NCBI RefSeq assembly: GCF_000225525.1
Contig: NZ_AGBF01000036.1
Span: forward strand, 1 to 49,487
Direction: 5' to 3'
DNA: 49,487 bases
DNA from: Streptomyces zinciresistens K42
Lineage (GTDB): Bacteria > Actinomycetota > Actinomycetes > Streptomycetales > Streptomycetaceae
The position numbers and the translations under genes are program-made. Of the stretch, positions 8,813 to 18,178 are shown one piece after another; within the stretch, counting starts at the first letter, position 1, and each line of letters starts with the position of its first letter. The notes below the pieces were generated by a model. It was given only the letters and a program-made list of their open reading frames with translations, was not told the origin of the DNA and searched no databases.

Positions 8813-11325
8813 TGCGGGTCCCGCTTTCCTGGCTGCGGGAGTACGTCGACCTGCCGGCGACGCAGACCGGCCGTGACGTCCAGGCCAGACTCATCTCCGC
8901 CGGCCTGGAGGTCGAGACCGTCGAGCACCTCGGCGCCGACCTCAAGGGCCCCCTGGTCGTCGGCCAGGTGCTGACCATCGAGGAGCTGGAGGGCTTCAAG
9001 AAGCCGATCCGCTTCTGCACGGTGGACGTCGGCGGCGCCAACGGCACCGGTGAGCCCCAGGAGATCGTCTGCGGCGCCCGCAACTTCTCCGCCGGCGACA
9101 AGGTCGTCGTGGTCCTGCCCGGCGCCACGCTGCCCGGCGGCTTCGCGATCGCCGCGCGCAAGACGTACGGCCGCACGTCCCACGGCATGATCTGCTCCAG
9201 CGACGAGCTGGGCATGGGCGACGACGGCACCAAGGGCATCATCGTGCTCCCGCCGGAGACCGAGGTCGGCAGGGACGCCGTCGAACTGCTGGAGCTGGTC
9301 GACGAGGTCCTGGACATCGCCGTCACCGCCAACCGCGGCGACTGCCTGTCCCTGCGCGGCGTCGCCCGCGAGACCGCCATCGCCTACGGCCTGCCGCTGC
9401 GCGACCCCGCGCTGCTCGACGTGCCCGGCCCCAACGCCTACGGCTACCCGGTGCGGGTCTCCGACCCGGCCGGCTGCGACCGCTTCACCGCCCGCACGGT
9501 GACCGGCCTCAGCCCCGAGGCGCGCTCGCCGATCTGGCTGCGGCGACGGCTCCAGAAGGTCGGCATGCGCCCGGTCTCGCTCGCCGTCGACGTCACCAAC
9601 TACGTGATGATGGAGCTCGGCCAGCCGCTGCACGCCTACGACCGCGGCCTGGTCCGGGGCACCATCGGTGTGCGCCGCGCCGAGGAGGGCGAGAAGCTCG
9701 TCACCCTCGACGGCGTCGAGCGCGCGCTGCACCGCGAGGACCTGGTCATCACCGACGAGCGCGGCCCCATCGGCCTCGCGGGCGTGATGGGCGGCGCCGA
9801 CACCGAGATCGCCGACCACGAGGACGTGGCGAACGCCTCGACCGAGGTCGTCATCGAGGCCGCCCACTTCGACCAGGTGTCGATCGCCCGTACGGCCCGG
9901 CGCCACCGGCTCTCCTCGGAGGCGTCCCGCCGCTTCGAGCGCGGCGTCGACCCGGCGGCGGCCGCCGCGGCCGCCCAGCGCACCGTCGACCTGCTGGTCC
10001 TGCTCGCGGGGGGCACCGCCGACGCGGGCGTCACCGAGGTCGTCGCGCCGTCCGCGCCGCACACCGTCAGCACCCCGGCCGACCACCCGGACAAGGTGGC
10101 CGGCGTCGTCTACGGCCGCGAGACGGTCGTACGCCGGCTCCAGGAGATCGGCTGCGACGTCTACGGGCAGGACGAGCTGCTCGTCACCGTCCCGTCCTGG
10201 CGGCCCGACCTCGCCGAACCGAACGACCTGGCCGAGGAGGTCATCCGCCTGGAGGGCTACGAGAACCTGCCCTCCACGCTGCCCAAGCCGCCCTCCGGCC
10301 GGGGCCTGACCCACCGCCAGCGGCTGCACCGCAGGGTCGGCCGCGCGCTGGCGGGGGCGGGCTACGTCGAGGCACCCACGTACCCCTTCGTCGGCGAGCA
10401 GGTCCTCGACCAGCTCGGCCTGGCGGCCGACGACCCGGCCCGCCGGACCGTCAGGCTGGTCAACCCGCTCAACGACGAGGAGCCCTCGCTGCGCACCTCG
10501 CTGCTGCCGGGCCTGCTCGGCGCGCTGCGGCGCAACGACGGCCGGGGCTCGCACGACCTGGCGCTGTTCGAGACCGGGCTCGTCTTCCTGCCCCGCGAGG
10601 AGCGCGGCGCCGCCGGGCACCTGCCGGTGGACCGGCGCCCGACCGACGAGGAGATCGCCGCGCTGGACGCGGTGCTGCCCGAGCAGCCGCGCCATGCGGC
10701 CGTCGTGCTCGCCGGGGCGCGGGAGCAGGCCGGCTGGTGGGGCGAGGGCCGCCCGGCCGGCTGGGCCGACGCGGTCGAGGCGGCGCGCGTCGTCGCCCGC
10801 GAGGCCGGGGCCGAACTGACCGTGCGCGGCGGGCAGTACGGGCCGTGGCACCCGGGCCGCTGCGCCGAACTGGTGGTCACCGCGGACGGTGCGGAGCGCG
10901 TCGTCGGCCACGCCGGCGAGCTGCACCCGAGGGTCCTCAAGGCGCTGGGCCTGCCCGCGCGCAGCTGCGCGATGGAGCTGGACCTGGACGCGCTGGAGGC
11001 GGCCGGCGACGGCACCCCGCAGGCGCCCGGCATCTCCACGTTCCCCGTGGCGACGCAGGATGTCGCGCTGGTCGTCGACAAGCCGGTCCCGGCCACCGAG
11101 GTCGAGGCCGCGCTGCGCGAGGGCGCGGGTGAACTCCTGGAGGCCATCCGGCTGTTCGACGTGTACGTCAACGACGAGCACCTCGGCGACGGCAAGAAGT
11201 CCCTGGCCTACGCGCTGCGTTTCCGCGCGGCGGACCGGACGCTGACCGTGGACGAGGCGTCGGCCGCCAGGGACGCCGCGGTGGCCCTCGCGGGCGAGCG
11301 GACCGGGGCGGTGCTGAGGGGGTAG
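8812..11325 (+). CDS. pheT: Phenylalanine-tRNA ligase beta subunit
   Basis: 837 aa, full length for the bacterial long form. It starts [15 protein letters not shown]. An EMAP/OB-like tRNA-binding domain (about 42-155, GPLVVGQVL and EIVCGARNF) is followed by the B3/B4 editing domain (about 215-400), the B5 domain ([18 protein letters not shown]), the catalytic-like core, and a C-terminal FDX-ACB domain (about 742-836, [16 protein letters not shown]) that binds the tRNA anticodon. ATG 8812 overlaps the pheS stop; the long frame upstream is only a shadow of pheS. Confidence 0.97.
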   Translation: MRVPLSWLREYVDLPATQTGRDVQARLISAGLEVETVEHLGADLKGPLVVGQVLTIEELEGFKKPIRFCTVDVGGANGTGEPQEIVCGARNFSAGDKVVVVLPGATLPGGFAIAARKTYGRTSHGMICSSDELGMGDDGTKGIIVLPPETEVGRDAVELLELVDEVLDIAVTANRGDCLSLRGVARETAIAYGLPLRDPALLDVPGPNAYGYPVRVSDPAGCDRFTARTVTGLSPEARSPIWLRRRLQKVGMRPVSLAVDVTNYVMMELGQPLHAYDRGLVRGTIGVRRAEEGEKLVTLDGVERALHREDLVITDERGPIGLAGVMGGADTEIADHEDVANASTEVVIEAAHFDQVSIARTARRHRLSSEASRRFERGVDPAAAAAAAQRTVDLLVLLAGGTADAGVTEVVAPSAPHTVSTPADHPDKVAGVVYGRETVVRRLQEIGCDVYGQDELLVTVPSWRPDLAEPNDLAEEVIRLEGYENLPSTLPKPPSGRGLTHRQRLHRRVGRALAGAGYVEAPTYPFVGEQVLDQLGLAADDPARRTVRLVNPLNDEEPSLRTSLLPGLLGALRRNDGRGSHDLALFETGLVFLPREERGAAGHLPVDRRPTDEEIAALDAVLPEQPRHAAVVLAGAREQAGWWGEGRPAGWADAVEAARVVAREAGAELTVRGGQYGPWHPGRCAELVVTADGAERVVGHAGELHPRVLKALGLPARSCAMELDLDALEAAGDGTPQAPGISTFPVATQDVALVVDKPVPATEVEAALREGAGELLEAIRLFDVYVNDEHLGDGKKSLAYALRFRAADRTLTVDEASAARDAAVALAGERTGAVLRG

Positions 11326-11421
11326 CCGGGGAGCGCCCCGGGTGAAGCACGGAGGTCACCTCACTCGATGGGGTGACTTCTCGGGGTGATCTGGTACTTC
11401 CGGACCATCTCCCGACAGAAT

Positions 11422-11447
11422 CGGACCGGCCTTTCGAGGCCGGTCCG
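11422..11447 (+). terminator. UUCG-tetraloop hairpin, probable pheST terminator
   Basis: An 11-bp perfect stem (11422-11432 with 11437-11447) closed by the very stable loop TTCG. It lies 97 bp after pheT and 36 bp before the next gene, without a T-run. A smaller stem, CCGGGG/CCCCGG, sits right after the pheT stop at about 11328. The hairpin could be a terminator or an mRNA-stabilising structure for either neighbour. Confidence 0.5.
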
Positions 11448-11482
11448 TCTGCGTCGCCAGGGCCTATTGGGGGACCATCGGC

Positions 11483-12559
11483 ATGTTCCGCATCACGCCT
11501 CGGCTTCCCCGCAAGGTGCTCGCGCTGGGGCTGCCCCTCGCCTGGGGAGCGATCGCCGTCCTCTACAAGATGACCTGCCCCCTCGCCCACCAGGACGGCC
11601 TGGGCGCCCGCCTCGTCACGAGCGCCGTCTTCTTCGCCGTGGGGACCGGGCTGATCCTGCACATGCGCTGGGCCCTGCTGCGGGAACTGCGGCAGGTGCG
11701 CGAGGTCGCCGGAGCCGCCCAGAGCGTGCTGCTGAGGCCGCTGCCGCCGCGGGTCGACGGGCTGAGCACCGCCGCGGCCCAGCTCTCCGCGGACCGCGGT
11801 GCCCGCATGGGCGGCGACCTGTACGACGTCATCGCCACCGAGCACGGCGTGCGGGTGGTCATGGGCGATGTGCGCGGCCACGGCATCGCCGCCCTCGGCA
11901 CGGTCGCCGCCGTCCTCGGGAGCTTCCGCGAGGCGGCCCACGACGAGCCGGACCTCGGCCGGGTGCTGGGCCGGCTGGACCGCGCCCTGGCCCGTCACCT
12001 GCGCGAGCGGCACCGCGACGAGCACCCGGCGGCGGCGGGCCGCGAGCCCGACGACCCGGTCGCCGAGGAGTTCGTCACGGTCCTGCTGCTGGAGATCGGC
12101 CCCGGGGGCGGGGTCCTGGCCCTCAACTGCGGCCATCCCTGGCCGTATCTGCTCAGCGGGGCGAGCGTGGAGCCGCTGGCCCGCACCGACCCCCTGCCGC
12201 CGCTCGGCCCCTTCCCGCTCCCCACGGACCTGACCCCGCTGCCGTGCGGTTCGCTGCTGCCCGGCGACTCCCTCGTGCTGTACACGGACGGCGTCGAGGA
12301 CGCACGGGACGCGCGCGGCCGGTTCTTCCCCCTCCGCGGCGCGCTCGCCGAGGCCGTACGGCACCAGCCGCTCTCTCCGCAGGCCGTCCTGCGCACCCTC
12401 TTCTCGGCCGTCCTGCGGCACCGCAGGGGCCGGCCCGCGGACGACATGGCGCTGATGGTCCTGCGCAACGACCGCCCGCGCCTGGCCTGCAACCTGCCGG
12501 GGGCGCACGGCACCGCGCGACCCGCCGCGAGGGACCCGCGGCCCACCGACCACCTGTGA
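11483..12559 (+). CDS. Membrane-anchored SpoIIE/PP2C-type serine phosphatase
   Basis: 358 aa. Two transmembrane helices (about 12-30 and 43-61) lead into a cytoplasmic PP2C/SpoIIE domain from about 85 on. Metal-binding motifs are MGGDLYDV (Asp112), GDVRGHG (Asp129) and ADDMALMVL (Asp320-Asp321). By family it dephosphorylates Ser/Thr on a protein, typically an anti-anti-sigma factor. There is no GAF, PAS or HATPase sensor domain, so any signal must act through the membrane part. No anti-sigma partner is adjacent. The tail after about 330 is low-complexity. ATG 11483 fits the start of the first helix. Confidence 0.88.
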   Translation: MFRITPRLPRKVLALGLPLAWGAIAVLYKMTCPLAHQDGLGARLVTSAVFFAVGTGLILHMRWALLRELRQVREVAGAAQSVLLRPLPPRVDGLSTAAAQLSADRGARMGGDLYDVIATEHGVRVVMGDVRGHGIAALGTVAAVLGSFREAAHDEPDLGRVLGRLDRALARHLRERHRDEHPAAAGREPDDPVAEEFVTVLLLEIGPGGGVLALNCGHPWPYLLSGASVEPLARTDPLPPLGPFPLPTDLTPLPCGSLLPGDSLVLYTDGVEDARDARGRFFPLRGALAEAVRHQPLSPQAVLRTLFSAVLRHRRGRPADDMALMVLRNDRPRLACNLPGAHGTARPAARDPRPTDHL

Positions 12560-12743
12560 TGCGTCGCCGGCGGCCGTCCGTCCGGCCGCGGAGTGTCGGG
12601 CGGCCGGGCGGACGGCGCGGGAGCGGGCCGCCGCACTGTACGAGGGGGAGCCGGCGGCCCGGCCGGCCTCTTGCGAGGCAGGTAAGTCAACCGGACCGGA
12701 ACTCTCCGCGACAGCGCGCGCACGCTGCGGATTCGCGCACTCC

Positions 12744-12778
12744 GTTCACACCCCGTGTGAACCGGTTCGCACTACTCT
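12744..12778 (+). promoter_or_regulatory. Inverted-repeat operator and -10 box before NsdA-like gene
   Basis: GTTCACAC (12744-12751) and GTGTGAAC (12755-12762) form a perfect 8-bp inverted repeat with a CCC spacer. It lies about 10-30 bp upstream of a -10-like TACTCT (12773-12778), which is 29 bp before ATG 12808. A dimeric repressor or activator site overlapping the -35 region is likely. The rest of the 248-bp gap from 12560 shows nothing clear. Confidence 0.5.
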
Positions 12779-12807
12779 GTCGGCACCGAGCCACCCGGGG
12801 GGCCTCC

Positions 12808-14148
12808 ATGCAGCCCAACACTCTGCTCGACGCGATCCTGGACGAGGCGGGGATCTCGCACGCGGGGCTGGCCGCACACGTCAACCAGGAGGGGCGGGCA
12901 CGCGGACTCGCGCTGAGATACGAGCACACCGCCGTCGCACGGTGGTTGAAGGGCCAGCGGCCACGCGGCCAGGTCCCCGACCTGATCTGCGAGGTGCTCG
13001 CCGGCCGGCTGCACCGCACCGTCACGCTCGACGACATCGGCCTCGGCGTGCCCGGCGAGCAGCCCGCCGCCCACACCACCTCGCTGTCCGGCTTCGTCGA
13101 GCGCGCCACCGCCCTGTGGCGCTCCGACGAACAGCAGCGCCCCCACATCCTGGGCGCCCCCGCGGTCACCGGCACACCGGCCGTGATGCCCGTGTGGGAG
13201 TGGGAGAACCCGCCCGAGGACGTCGACGTCTCGCGCGGGGGCCGGCACCGGGTCACCCCGGGCGACATCGAGATGCTGCGCGCCGCGCGCGCCCACTACG
13301 AGCAGATGTACCGCAAGGCGGGCGGCGTGGCGACACGTTCACGCATCGTCGGATTCCTCAACGCCGAGGCCGCCCCGCTGCTGCGCGGGCGCTACACCGA
13401 CGCCACGGGCCGCCAACTGCACCGCGCCACGGGCGGGTTGGTGGCGGTCGCCGGGATCTGCGCGTACGACTCCGACGCGCACGGCCTCGCCCAGCGCTAC
13501 TTCCACCAGGCGCTGCGCCTCGCCAAGGCCAGCGGGGACCGCGGGCTCGGCGCGTACGTCATCGCCCTGCTCGTCAACCAGGCGCTGTTCATGCGGGAGT
13601 TCCGGCAGGCCGTCGCCTTCGCGGAGGCGGCGCTGCGGGCGGCAGGCAAGCACATCACCCCGGCGCTCGCCTCCGACCTGTACGCGATGCAGGCCAAGGC
13701 GTACGCCCACCTCGGCGACGGCACGAGCGCGCTCTCCTGCATCCGCCGTGCCGAGCAGGCCGCCGAACGCATCCGCCGGGGGTACGAGCCCGACGAGACG
13801 GGCTATGTCCAGCCCGGACTGGTCAACGTCCAGGTGGCGGAGGCGCTGCTGAGCCTCGGTGAGCTGGCGGCCGCCGGGGAGCATGCCGCGGCGGCCGTGG
13901 ACAACCCCGCGCACGACCGGGGCCGGGTGCACCGGCTGGCCATGCTCAGCACGATCGAGCTGCGCCGGGGCAACGCCGACAAGGCGGTGGCCACCGCGGT
14001 GCAGATGGCCGAACAAGCCCGCGGCATGGAGTCCCAGCGGCTGCGCGACAGACTCCGGGCGGTGCGCGAACACCTGGTGCGCAGCGGCTGCGCGGGCACG
14101 GGTGAGGCGGCCGAGCTCATCGACGGAGCGCTGCGCGTACCGCTGTAG
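12808..14148 (+). CDS. NsdA/NsdB-like TPR regulator with N-terminal HTH-like region
   Basis: 446 aa. An N-terminal segment (1-75) resembles a lambda-repressor-like HTH (LLDAILDEAGISHAGLAAHV and VARWLKGQRP). A Trp-rich linker follows (about 128-140, VMPVWEWENP), then helical TPR-type repeats from about 190 to 430 (for example AQRYFHQALRLAKASGDR and AVAFAEAALRAAGKH). This matches the Streptomyces family of NsdA/NsdB, which act as negative regulators of antibiotic production and sporulation. Its targets cannot be read from the sequence. A perfect inverted repeat just upstream suggests control by a DNA-binding protein, possibly itself. It could be any paralogue of this large family. Confidence 0.8.
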   Translation: MQPNTLLDAILDEAGISHAGLAAHVNQEGRARGLALRYEHTAVARWLKGQRPRGQVPDLICEVLAGRLHRTVTLDDIGLGVPGEQPAAHTTSLSGFVERATALWRSDEQQRPHILGAPAVTGTPAVMPVWEWENPPEDVDVSRGGRHRVTPGDIEMLRAARAHYEQMYRKAGGVATRSRIVGFLNAEAAPLLRGRYTDATGRQLHRATGGLVAVAGICAYDSDAHGLAQRYFHQALRLAKASGDRGLGAYVIALLVNQALFMREFRQAVAFAEAALRAAGKHITPALASDLYAMQAKAYAHLGDGTSALSCIRRAEQAAERIRRGYEPDETGYVQPGLVNVQVAEALLSLGELAAAGEHAAAAVDNPAHDRGRVHRLAMLSTIELRRGNADKAVATAVQMAEQARGMESQRLRDRLRAVREHLVRSGCAGTGEAAELIDGALRVPL

Positions 14149-14223
14149 ACCGCCGCCCGCTCCCCGGCGTCTTCTCGTCCCTGCTGCGATATTGCCACTT
14201 ACCCAACGGAAGGTGGCAGAACC

Positions 14224-14769
14224 GTGCAGTGGACAAAGCAGAACGAACAAACTGTGTATGAAAACCGCTGGTTCACCGTCAATCTGGCAGACGTGGAGCT
14301 GCCCGACGGCCGGCACCTGGACCACTTCCTCATACGGCTGCGGCCGGTGGCGGTGGCCACCGTGGTCAACGAGGCCAACGAGGTCCTCCTGCTCTGGCGC
14401 CACCGCTTCATCACCGACAGCTGGGGCTGGGAACTGGCCGCGGGCGTCGTCGAGGACGGGGAGGACGTCGTGGCGGCCGCCGCCCGCGAACTGGAGGAGG
14501 AGACCGGCTGGCGGCCCGGACCCCTGCGCCATCTGATGAGCGTGGAGCCCTCCAACGGGCTCACCGACGCCCGCCACCACATCTACTGGGCCGACGGGGG
14601 CCGTTACACCGGGCACCCCGTCGACGACTTCGAGTCGGACCGCCGGGAGTGGGTGCCCCTCAAGCTCGTCCCCGACCTGGTCGCCCGGGGGGAGGTCCCG
14701 GCCGCCAACATGGCGGCCGCGTTACTGCTCCTGCACCATCTCAGGCTGGGGCAGGACCCCCGGCCCTGA
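14224..14769 (+). CDS. NUDIX hydrolase
   Basis: 181 aa with a complete Nudix box at 74-96: Gly74, Glu80, Arg88-Glu89-Leu90, Glu92-Glu93 and Gly95 (start GVVEDGEDVV, end EEETGW). The N-terminal part (YENRWFTVNLADVELPDG) resembles ADP-ribose pyrophosphatases, so it probably hydrolyses an ADP-ribose-like or nucleotide-sugar substrate; the exact substrate is unknown. It starts at GTG 14224, 76 bp after the NsdA-like gene, with GGAAGG as ribosome-binding site. Possibly co-transcribed with that regulator. Confidence 0.88.
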   Translation: MQWTKQNEQTVYENRWFTVNLADVELPDGRHLDHFLIRLRPVAVATVVNEANEVLLLWRHRFITDSWGWELAAGVVEDGEDVVAAAARELEEETGWRPGPLRHLMSVEPSNGLTDARHHIYWADGGRYTGHPVDDFESDRREWVPLKLVPDLVARGEVPAANMAAALLLLHHLRLGQDPRP

Positions 14770-14831
14770 CACCGCCCGCACCCCGTCGGGCGGCACGGCC
14801 GGTGCCGCGGCGGGGCGAACGCCGCCCGCCG

Positions 14832-15089
14832 CTAACGTCCCACGGCCTGCCAGACGGCCAGGACCAGAGCGCCCACGGAGGTGAGGGCGGCGACCGCGGG
14901 CAGCGGCCATCGCGCGTGCTCCAGCGTCTTGATCCGGGTGTCCAGGTCGTCCAGCTCCTTGACGGTCTCCTCGGTGCGGTGCGTCAGCAGCGTCAGCCCG
15001 CCCTCCACCCGGGCGTGGGCGACGTCGAGGCGGCGCCGTAACTCTGCGAGTTCTCCGTTCACGACGGGATGCTCGGGATCGGTGGTCAC
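14832..15089 (-). CDS. Small coiled-coil membrane protein
   Basis: 85 aa from GTG 15089, preceded by AAGAGG. Residues 10-58 form an amphipathic coiled coil (ELAELRRRLDVAHARVEGG, EETVKELDDLDTRIKTLE), and a C-terminal hydrophobic helix (about 61-82, WPLPAVAALTSVGALVLAV) should anchor it in the membrane with the coiled coil inside. No family name recognised. It stands alone on the minus strand, converging with the NUDIX gene, with 62 bp between them. Confidence 0.75.
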   Translation of the reverse strand: MTTDPEHPVVNGELAELRRRLDVAHARVEGGLTLLTHRTEETVKELDDLDTRIKTLEHARWPLPAVAALTSVGALVLAVWQAVGR

Positions 15090-15219
15090 GGGTCCGCCTC
15101 TTTCCGTAGTCGTCTCGACTCCTCGGCACGCGCAGGGAAAGTGAACTCGCCTGGTGGACGCCTGGGGAGAGTGTGCGAACGGCATATGCGGGCCCGGCGC
15201 GCACACGGTGTGCGAACGG

Positions 15220-15254
15220 CGCGGGCCCGGCACCTTCCCGGTGCCGGGCCCGCG
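15220..15254 (-). terminator. Terminator after 3-hydroxyacyl-CoA dehydrogenase gene
   Basis: Perfect 15-bp GC-rich stem: 15220-15234 pairs with 15240-15254 around TTCCC. It lies 30 bp beyond the dehydrogenase stop. No T-run, as is usual in Streptomyces. Confidence 0.75.
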
Positions 15255-15283
15255 TGAGATGGCCGGAATCTGACCGTCCGTAA

Positions 15284-16156
15284 TCAGCCGTAGGTGTAGA
15301 AGCCGGAGCCGGTCTTGCGGCCGAGGCGGCCCGCGTCGACCATGCGCTGGAGCAGCGGGGGAGCGGCGTACAGCGGCTCCTTGAACTCGTCGTACATGCT
15401 CTGCGCCACGGAGGCGACCGTGTCCAGGCCGATCAGGTCGGAGAGCTTCAGCGGGCCCATCGGGTGCGCGCAGCCCAGCTCCATGCCGTTGTCGATGTCC
15501 TCGCGGCTGGCGATGCCCGTCTCGAACATCCGGATCGCGGAGAGCAGATACGGGATCAGCAGCGCGTTGACCACGAAGCCGGAGCGGTCCTGGGCGCGGA
15601 TCGCGTGCTTGCCGAGCAGCTTCTCGGCGAAGGACTGGGCGCGGGCGAGCGTGCCCTCGGACGTGGTGAGCGCCGGGATCAGCTCGACGAGCTGCTGCAC
15701 CGGGGCGGGGTTGAAGAAGTGGATCCCGATGACCTGGTCGGGGCGCGAGGTGGCGACGGCCAGCTTCACCAGCGGGATCGAGGAGGTGTTGGAGGCGAGG
15801 ATCGCGTCCGGCCGGCTCACGACCTGGTCGAGCACCTGGAAGATCTCCGTCTTCACCTGCTCGTTCTCGACGACGGCCTCGATCACCAGGTCGCGGTCGG
15901 CGAATTCGCCGAGGTCGGTGGTGAAGGAGAGCCGGGCCTGCGTCGCGTCCCGCTCCTCCTCGCTGATCTTGCCCCGCTCGGCGGCCTTGGCCAGGGAGTT
16001 GTGCAGCCGGGTACGGCCGATCTCCAGGGCCTCGCCGGTGGTCTCGGCGACCCTCACGTCCAGGCCGGCGCGGGCGCACACCTCGGCGATGCCCGCTCCC
16101 ATCTGGCCGCAGCCCACCACGCCGACGCGTGCAATATCTCCGGAGATGCCGGTCAC
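15284..16156 (-). CDS. 3-hydroxybutyryl-CoA / 3-hydroxyacyl-CoA dehydrogenase
   Basis: 290 aa, the usual length. A Rossmann NAD-binding domain (1-190) begins VGVVGCGQMGAGIAEV (GxGxxG at about 12-17), with VIEAVVENEQVK and ILASNTSSIP. His in IGIHFFNPAPV matches the catalytic His, and the C-terminal helical domain starts near SGFVVNALLIPYLLSAIR. It oxidises 3-hydroxybutyryl-CoA to acetoacetyl-CoA, in beta-oxidation or in the ethylmalonyl-CoA/butyrate precursor pathway. GTG 16156 has AGGGGA upstream; a longer frame to 16267 lacks homology-like character. TAACGT at 16229-16224 is a candidate -10 box. Confidence 0.93.
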   Translation of the reverse strand: MTGISGDIARVGVVGCGQMGAGIAEVCARAGLDVRVAETTGEALEIGRTRLHNSLAKAAERGKISEEERDATQARLSFTTDLGEFADRDLVIEAVVENEQVKTEIFQVLDQVVSRPDAILASNTSSIPLVKLAVATSRPDQVIGIHFFNPAPVQQLVELIPALTTSEGTLARAQSFAEKLLGKHAIRAQDRSGFVVNALLIPYLLSAIRMFETGIASREDIDNGMELGCAHPMGPLKLSDLIGLDTVASVAQSMYDEFKEPLYAAPPLLQRMVDAGRLGRKTGSGFYTYG

Positions 16157-16223
16157 ATCGTCCCCTTCGCTGATCCGCGACTGCGGCAGGTCCGCCGTGG
16201 TCCGGCGCCTGCTCCAAACCTGC

Positions 16224-16229
16224 ACGTTA
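16224..16229 (-). promoter_or_regulatory. -10 box for dehydrogenase gene
   Basis: On the minus strand TAACGT (TANNNT) lies about 67 nt before GTG 16156. Confidence 0.35.
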
Positions 16230-16293
16230 CCTTCGGCGCAGCGTGATCGATCGTTCGGGTGCCTCATGAAAAGCTGACGCCGGACCTGTCCGG

Positions 16294-16309
16294 TACGTAC
16301 ATGTACGTA
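16294..16309. promoter_or_regulatory. 16-bp perfect palindrome, candidate operator
   Basis: TACGTACATGTACGTA is a perfect palindrome in the 197-bp divergent region between the dehydrogenase and the GHL10 hydrolase gene, 45 bp before ATG 16354 and next to the AT-rich AACGAATAAGG. A symmetric site of this size suggests a dimeric regulator such as a TetR- or GntR-type protein; none is encoded next to it. Confidence 0.5.
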
Positions 16310-16353
16310 ACGAATAAGGGCTCTTGGTCACGGCACTCGGAGGTGGGAAGAAG

Positions 16354-17616
16354 ATGCTGCACGGTACGTCGCCCCTGTCCCGGCGGACGTTCACGGCGAC
16401 CGCGCTGTCGGCACTCGTGGCGTCAGGCGGCGCGACGGCGGCCGGCACCGCCTCGGCGGACGGGGGGAGCCGGGACGCGCGCCGGGCCGCCCGGGAGATG
16501 CGCGGGATGTGGCTGGCCACCGTGGCCAACCGCGACTGGCCCTCCCGGCAGGGTCTGAGCGCCCGGCGGCAGCGCGCCGAACTGCTCGCCCACCTGGACA
16601 CGGCGGTGGAACGCCGGCTGAACACGGTCGTCTTCCAGGTGCGGCCCGCCGCCGACGCCCTGTGGCCCTCGCCGTACGAGCCCTGGTCGCAGGTGCTCAC
16701 CGGCACGCAGGGCACGGACCCGGGCTGGGACCCGCTCGGCACGGCCGTGAAGGAGGCCCACGCCCGCGGTCTGCAACTGCACGCGTGGTTCAACCCGTAC
16801 CGCGTGGCCAACCACACCGACCTCGGGCGGCTGACCGCCACCCACCCCGCCCGCACGCGTCCGGACTGGGTGGTCCCCTACGGCGGCAAGCTCTACTACA
16901 ACCCCGGACTGCCCGACGTCCGCGCCTTCGTGCAGAAGGCGATGCTGCACGCGGTGGAGAAGTACGCCGTCGACGCGGTCCACTTCGACGACTACTTCTA
17001 CCCCTATCCGGTGGCCGGCCAGACCTTCGATGACCGCGACGCCTTCGACATCCACGGCGGCGGCTTCCCGTCACGGGCCGCGTGGCGCCGGAACAACATC
17101 GACCGGCTGGTACGGGAGACGGCCGCCGCCGTGAAGCGGATCAGGCCCGGCGCGGTCCTCGGCATCAGCCCGTTCGGCGTGTGGCGCAACGCCGCCACCG
17201 ACCCGCTCGGCTCGGCCACCCGGGCCGGCGTGCAGACGTACGACGACCTGCACGCCGACACCCGCAAGTGGGTCCGCGAGGGCTGGATCGACTACGTCTG
17301 TCCGCAGCTCTACTGGAACATCGGCCTCCCGGCCGCCGACTACGCGAAACTCGTGCCGTGGTGGGCGGAGGCCGTCCGGGGTACCGGGACCCGCCTCTAT
17401 CTGGGCGAGGCGCTCTACAAGGCCGGTGACTCCGCACAACCCGCCGCCTGGCGGGACCCGGCCGAGCTGTCGAGGCATCTCACGCTGGCCGCCCGGTACC
17501 CGGAGGTGAAGGGCCACATCTTCTTCGCCGCCAAGGACGTTGCGACGGACCGGATCGGCGCGATGGCGCGCGTGGTCGCTGATCACTACCAGGCGCCTGC
17601 GGGGGTGCCGCGATGA
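16354..17616 (+). CDS. Tat-exported GHL10-type glycosyl hydrolase (family 10-like)
   Basis: 420 aa. A twin-arginine signal (SRRTFTATALSALVAS, Arg10-Arg11) ends at a likely cleavage site after TASA (about 35). The mature domain starts EMRGMWLATVANRDWPS and carries FQVRPAADALWPSPYEPWS, HAWFNPYRVAN, VDAVHFDDYFYPYP and YVCPQLYWNI, typical of the GHL10 (DUF187) TIM-barrel family. The acidic residues of HFDDYFYP are candidate catalytic groups. The substrate is unknown; related proteins are linked to cell-wall or polysaccharide cleavage. GGAGG at 16339-16343 lies 10 nt before ATG 16354. Confidence 0.9.
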   Translation: MLHGTSPLSRRTFTATALSALVASGGATAAGTASADGGSRDARRAAREMRGMWLATVANRDWPSRQGLSARRQRAELLAHLDTAVERRLNTVVFQVRPAADALWPSPYEPWSQVLTGTQGTDPGWDPLGTAVKEAHARGLQLHAWFNPYRVANHTDLGRLTATHPARTRPDWVVPYGGKLYYNPGLPDVRAFVQKAMLHAVEKYAVDAVHFDDYFYPYPVAGQTFDDRDAFDIHGGGFPSRAAWRRNNIDRLVRETAAAVKRIRPGAVLGISPFGVWRNAATDPLGSATRAGVQTYDDLHADTRKWVREGWIDYVCPQLYWNIGLPAADYAKLVPWWAEAVRGTGTRLYLGEALYKAGDSAQPAAWRDPAELSRHLTLAARYPEVKGHIFFAAKDVATDRIGAMARVVADHYQAPAGVPR

Positions 17617-17754
17617 CGGCGGAGGCGCGATACGGACCGGGTCGTTCCTGCGGCGCGCCTGCCAAGCTCCCCGAACGGTACGGCGAGCCCTCGCTGCAAC
17701 GCGCACAGGGAGAAGGGGCATCCGGTCGCCCCGCTGTCGCCGTACGCTCGAACC

Positions 17755-18178
17755 ATGAGTGCCGGCATGGGCGAGCGTCTCCAAGAGGTGCGCAAGCGAC
17801 GTGGCCTGACGCAACGTCAACTGGCGAGTGAGTCCGGCGTATCCCTGTCCTTGATCAGGAAGCCGGAGCAAGGGGATCGGACCGGGGCAATCGGCCCGGA
17901 GAGGCCGAGGACGCTCTGCGCTACGCCCACTCGGCGGCGGTGGCGATGGGACGGGAGTCCGCTCCGCGTGACGACTTCTTGCAGGCGTTCGGCCCGGTCA
18001 CGGTGATGCTGAAGCGGGCCGAGAACGCGATGATCGTCGACATGCCGGACGTGGTGCTCAAGCTCTCGGCGCGCGTCCCGACCGCAGGTATGCGGCCCAC
18101 ATCCAGCAACCGCAACCGTCATCTCCTGGACGTGGCAGAGGCGCAGGCCCGTGCGCGGGACTACGTGAAGACGGTCGA
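17755..18178 (+). pseudogene. Decayed XRE-family regulator (N- and C-terminal pieces in different frames)
   Basis: Two pieces of one regulator remain. ATG 17755 opens an intact-looking HTH (MSAGMGERLQEVRKRRGLTQ, LASESGVSLSLIRK), which ends as homology at about 17877. From about 17895 another frame encodes the C-terminal helical part of the same kind of protein (EDALRYAHSAA, DVVLKLSARVP, TSSNRNRHLLDVAEAQARA). The several hundred bases that should encode the middle are missing, and the two parts are out of frame. The first frame ends as an 83-aa product that could at most bind DNA. The second piece runs straight into a methyltransferase fragment. This is a deletion scar, not a functional regulator. 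Confidence 0.7.

Noticed and set aside
8548..11181. 877-codon minus-strand frame opposite pheT
   Set aside because: Same shadow effect; pheT on the plus strand is unambiguous.
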